NCBI GenBank assembly: GCA_023401595.1
Contig: JAEXDQ010000042.1
Coordinates: 1-64,000 of the forward strand
DNA: 64,000 nt
Reading direction: 5' to 3'
Source of the DNA: Spirochaetota bacterium
GTDB taxonomy: Bacteria > Spirochaetota > Spirochaetia > Sphaerochaetales > Sphaerochaetaceae
Shown here: positions 61,875-64,000 of the stretch, in pieces
Numbering within the stretch: the stretch's first letter is position 1
Layout of the letters: each line of letters begins with the position of its first letter
Notes under the pieces: model-generated
Told to the model about the DNA's origin: nothing
The model's database searches: none
What the model saw: only the letters and a program-made list of their open reading frames with translations
Translations under genes and position numbers: made by a program

Positions 61875-62390
61875 TCAGTTCAGCACCAACGACGGAGCGC
61901 TGTAGACCCGACCCCCCAGTTCGCTGTTGAGCATATAGAGGCCTTTCGCATCGGTACCGAACAGCTCCATCTTCTTGATCATGTCCTCGGCGTTCTTCTC
62001 CTCCTCGCCCTGCTCCTTGACGAACCAGTCAAGGAACTGCATGGTACGAAAATCCTTGATGGAATACGCGATCTCATAAATCGCATTGATAGATGCGGTC
62101 ACATAACGTTCGTGTTCCAAAGCGGCGTTCAAAGGAGCCATGTTGTCTTTCAGCTCCTTGTCGGGTTTCGCTATGACTTCCAACTCCACGCTTTCTCCGT
62201 TGTTCTGGAGATACTGTAAAAACAGCATCGCATGATCGCGTTCTTCCTGAGCCTGAATCTTGTACCAGTTGGCGAAGCCATCCAGACCGACGTTGACATA
62301 GTAGTTGGAGAAATCCAGATACAGGTACGCGGAATAGAATTCCTTGTTAATCTGTTTTTCCAAGAGTTTGGCGACTTTTCCGTCCAACAT
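61875..62390 (-). CDS. ftnA: Ferritin
   Basis: A 171-residue iron-storage protein of the bacterial non-haem ferritin type, forming 24-subunit cages with ferroxidase centres. The four-helix bundle shows the site ligands E17 (in QINKEFYSAYLYL), Y24, E50 and H53 (in KIQAQEERDHAMLFLQYL) and E94 (in ALEHERYVTASINAIYEIA), plus QGEEEKNAEDMIKKMELFG. The start MLDGKVAKLL (62390) follows AGGAGG by six bases. It is a single gene, probably for iron and oxidative-stress protection. The end GRVYSAPSLVLN is a short tail. Confidence 0.94.
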   Translation of the reverse strand: MLDGKVAKLLEKQINKEFYSAYLYLDFSNYYVNVGLDGFANWYKIQAQEERDHAMLFLQYLQNNGESVELEVIAKPDKELKDNMAPLNAALEHERYVTASINAIYEIAYSIKDFRTMQFLDWFVKEQGEEEKNAEDMIKKMELFGTDAKGLYMLNSELGGRVYSAPSLVLN

Positions 62391-62809
62391 GTTCATCCTC
62401 CTAAATTCAATAACGTTGAATGACAAACCATAATGTCACTTTCCACCGTTGCGAGGCCCCCGCCGAAAAGTATCAACGACTGCTTTACCGGCAATGTTTC
62501 CTATCCATATTCCATACGAACCGTAGGGAAATGACTTCAAACCACATATGGAACGATGGATGCCGGCACCCCCACCGGACAACCTCGATCTATGGAAAAT
62601 ATACTGACAGGAACGTCCACAGGAAAGTACAAACAGCAGGAATCCGCAAAACCTGCGGAAACCGGACACATATACGGCAAAGAAGTATGAACTGCCGAGG
62701 CCGGCCAGCCTTACGTTCTCTATTGCCGTCGCAATCAGGAGAAACTCCGATTTCAACGAAAATCCAACTTCATATCGGCGCGACAGCAATGCACGGCACA
62801 GGGAAGCCG
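62391..62809. other. Intergenic stretch without a recognised feature
   Basis: These 419 bases between ferritin and the GH114-type gene contain the ferritin promoter at the left. Otherwise I see no gene, terminator with a T-run or repeat. Open frames here lack ribosome binding sites. Confidence 0.4.
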
Positions 62810-63664
62810 TCATTTTCCATTCAGTTCAATGGAACGCGCGTCATACCACAAGAAGCCGTTTTCTTCACAATATGCTTCGATTTGTTTTCGCAAGGCATCG
62901 TCTGCGCCATATTCAGTGAGATAGACGACCAGCCCGGCGGCCTTGCAGCGGGCGAGATACTCTTGGTAATAGGCGGAAGCATCAGGAGTCTGCGCCGTCA
63001 TGGCGCCAGTCCTGAAATCGACGGCGGTGAACACATCCTCCTGATTCACACCATCAAAAAGAGGTTTCACATCGCCGTTCTCCAGCGCCAGACTCACAAA
63101 TCCATCCCCTCCATTCATGATGATCGGAATTCCGTACATCCGCAATTCCTTGAGAATACTCACAAGCCCCAGGTAAATACGTCGCGAAGGGTACCGGTCA
63201 TAGACATCCGCATTATCAAGAAAAAAGCCGTCGATTCCTTTGTCAACGAATGCCTTCGCACAGGTTTCCACCAGAAACGACCTCCATTGGGGTTCGGACA
63301 CATCGATCCAACGTTCCTCAGGCCAGCCATCATAGGCTCCTAAGGCGAACCGCTTGTATTTTCTATAGTAGTCTCGAAAATCCTCTATCGCGCCAATGTT
63401 GAGGTACGAGTATACGGTGTGCCCCGCCTCATGCAAGGCTGCGATTTCTTCGGAAGAGAAGTATTCCGCGTCAATGACAATCGTCCTGTAGGAGTCCAGC
63501 GTTCCGGACTGTCCAGGTTCCAAACCGATGAACACGCCGTAAGGATGAGTGAAGCCTTCCTGTATCGCGGAACCTTGCAGCCGCTCAGGCTTGAAACACC
63601 CTATCGCAAGAAACAGCAACGAAGTCATGACGATGGGGAGAAGTATCGGCATCCGTCTCTTCAT
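62810..63664 (-). CDS. GH114-type lipoprotein (endo-alpha-1,4-polygalactosaminidase family)
   Basis: A 284-residue protein. The N-terminus is a lipoprotein signal (MKRRMPILLPIVMTSLLF then the lipobox LAIGC, Cys23). The TIM-barrel shows GH114 features: TIVIDAEYFSSEEIAALHEAGHTVYSYLNIGAIEDFRDYY, then WIDVSEPQWRSFLVETCAKAFVDKGIDGFFLDNADVYDRYPS and YLTEYGADDALRKQIEAYCEENGFLWYDARSIEL. Family members cleave alpha-1,4-linked galactosamine polymers or similar exopolysaccharides, so a role in degrading or trimming surface or environmental polysaccharide is likely. The start at 63664 follows GGGGGCGTGT; an in-frame start 16 codons earlier is less likely because it would precede the signal. Confidence 0.85.
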   Translation of the reverse strand: MKRRMPILLPIVMTSLLFLAIGCFKPERLQGSAIQEGFTHPYGVFIGLEPGQSGTLDSYRTIVIDAEYFSSEEIAALHEAGHTVYSYLNIGAIEDFRDYYRKYKRFALGAYDGWPEERWIDVSEPQWRSFLVETCAKAFVDKGIDGFFLDNADVYDRYPSRRIYLGLVSILKELRMYGIPIIMNGGDGFVSLALENGDVKPLFDGVNQEDVFTAVDFRTGAMTAQTPDASAYYQEYLARCKAAGLVVYLTEYGADDALRKQIEAYCEENGFLWYDARSIELNGK

Positions 63665-63773
63665 ACACGCCCCCGGTCTATTTTCACTATCATAGAAAAC
63701 CACAGAGGCCATCCGAGGATACAGAAAGCCGACGCCCTTCCCTTAAAAAGATACCGGGACGCATGGACAAGGC

Positions 63774-63810
63774 TTCCGGACCGCCTGGGGAAGCCTCAGC
63801 CGGTCCGGAA
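63774..63810. other. Perfect 9-pair hairpin
   Basis: TTCCGGACC (63774-63782) and GGTCCGGAA (63802-63810) enclose a 19-base loop, between the gene at the right edge and the GH114-type gene. No clear T-run follows on the minus strand, so it may be a weak terminator. Confidence 0.4.
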
Positions 63811-63828
63811 ATATCCGTAATTGACAGC

Positions 63829-63999
63829 TCAATCATCGGGGTCATATTCATCCCACCAACAGAACACTTGAACGTCCTCCGTGACTCTGAACGTTTTAAG
63901 CACTCTATTCGCATATGTACATTCAGCGTCAAAATACCAATGCGTAGCATCGGAATAACGATTCACTATTCTCCAATATATATAGTACATCCCTTGGTA
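63829..63999 (-). CDS. Partial or very small hypothetical protein at the right edge
   Basis: The minus strand is open from the window edge to a TGA at 63829-63831 and encodes at least 56 residues. They include MYYIYWRIVNRYSDATHW, YFDAECTYANRVLKTFRV and TEDVQVFCWWDEYDPDD. The composition (many aromatic residues, acidic end, no low-complexity codons) looks like real protein. The in-frame ATG near 63990 would give a 53-residue protein; a start outside the window is equally possible. No family recognised. Confidence 0.4.
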   Translation of the reverse strand, partial: YQGMYYIYWRIVNRYSDATHWYFDAECTYANRVLKTFRVTEDVQVFCWWDEYDPDD

Positions 64000-64000
64000 G

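Noticed and set aside
62420..63343. Long plus-strand frame opposite the GH114-type gene
   Set aside because: It is the antisense shadow of a gene with clear motifs and a lipoprotein signal.
63690..63950. Minus-strand frame of 86 codons near the right edge
   Set aside because: It overlaps, in another frame, the better-looking frame ending at 63829 and the perfect hairpin at 63774-63810.

Overview
The window reads as a chromosomal segment of a saccharolytic spirochaete, most likely a Sphaerochaeta-like organism. This is inference: several periplasmic binding proteins have signal peptides ending in FAQGGKE, the genes are dominated by ABC sugar transport and isomerase/kinase/aldolase pathways, and most of the window is GC-rich with ordinary bacterial signals. 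No rRNA or tRNA gene was recognised.

Left edge (1-5.6 kb): the end of a type II CRISPR-Cas locus, with cas1 (cut by the window edge), cas2 and an array of 19 repeats and 18 spacers, all on visibly A+T-richer DNA. There is no csn2, so subtype II-C is likely; cas9 would lie to the left, outside the window. Each repeat, read on the minus strand, carries a -35/-10-like pair placed to start transcription inside the next spacer. Beside the array sit a small unknown protein, a small one-helix membrane protein, a HIRAN-domain protein and a WYL-type regulator. The membrane-protein and HIRAN-protein promoters share a dyad operator at identical spacing. This is the best candidate here for an undescribed, possibly defence-linked, module.

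5.6-12.1 kb: a CrtO-like acyltransferase, a fructose-6-phosphate aldolase/transaldolase-type enzyme, a XylR-like regulator divergent from an aldo/keto reductase, a zinc alcohol dehydrogenase and a LacI-type repressor.

12-40 kb: a large deoxyhexose (L-rhamnose and L-fucose) catabolic region. It holds a three-gene sugar ABC transporter, rhamnulokinase, dehydrogenases and a PHP-domain protein. It also holds a complete 2-oxoacid dehydrogenase complex (fused E1, E3, E2) under a DeoR-type regulator, and the rhaSTPQ transporter with rhamnose mutarotase. A rhamnulose-1-phosphate aldolase, rhamnose isomerase, an AraC-type regulator, fucose mutarotase and fucose isomerase complete it. LacI-type operators before the first transporter, before fucI and (weaker) before the E2 gene suggest one regulon. 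Isomerisation, phosphorylation and aldol cleavage would give dihydroxyacetone phosphate and lactaldehyde, and the several aldo/keto reductases and dehydrogenases could process lactaldehyde.

40-64 kb: mostly housekeeping and stress genes. These are a VTT membrane protein, GTP-dependent PEP carboxykinase with a cysteine-rich tail, a cyclic-nucleotide-binding protein, a GPH sugar symporter, a U32 peptidase-family protein, and a LysR regulator with an oxidoreductase pair. They are followed by a frameshifted exported flavodoxin, aspartate-semialdehyde dehydrogenase with a triplicated hairpin in its 3' region, a DMT permease, a hydrolase and a DNA glycosylase. The segment ends with a novel calcium-motif repeat protein, a heterodimeric ABC exporter, ferritin and a GH114-type lipoprotein. 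Several intergenic regions carry unusual short tandem or dispersed repeats with 11- or 22-base units.
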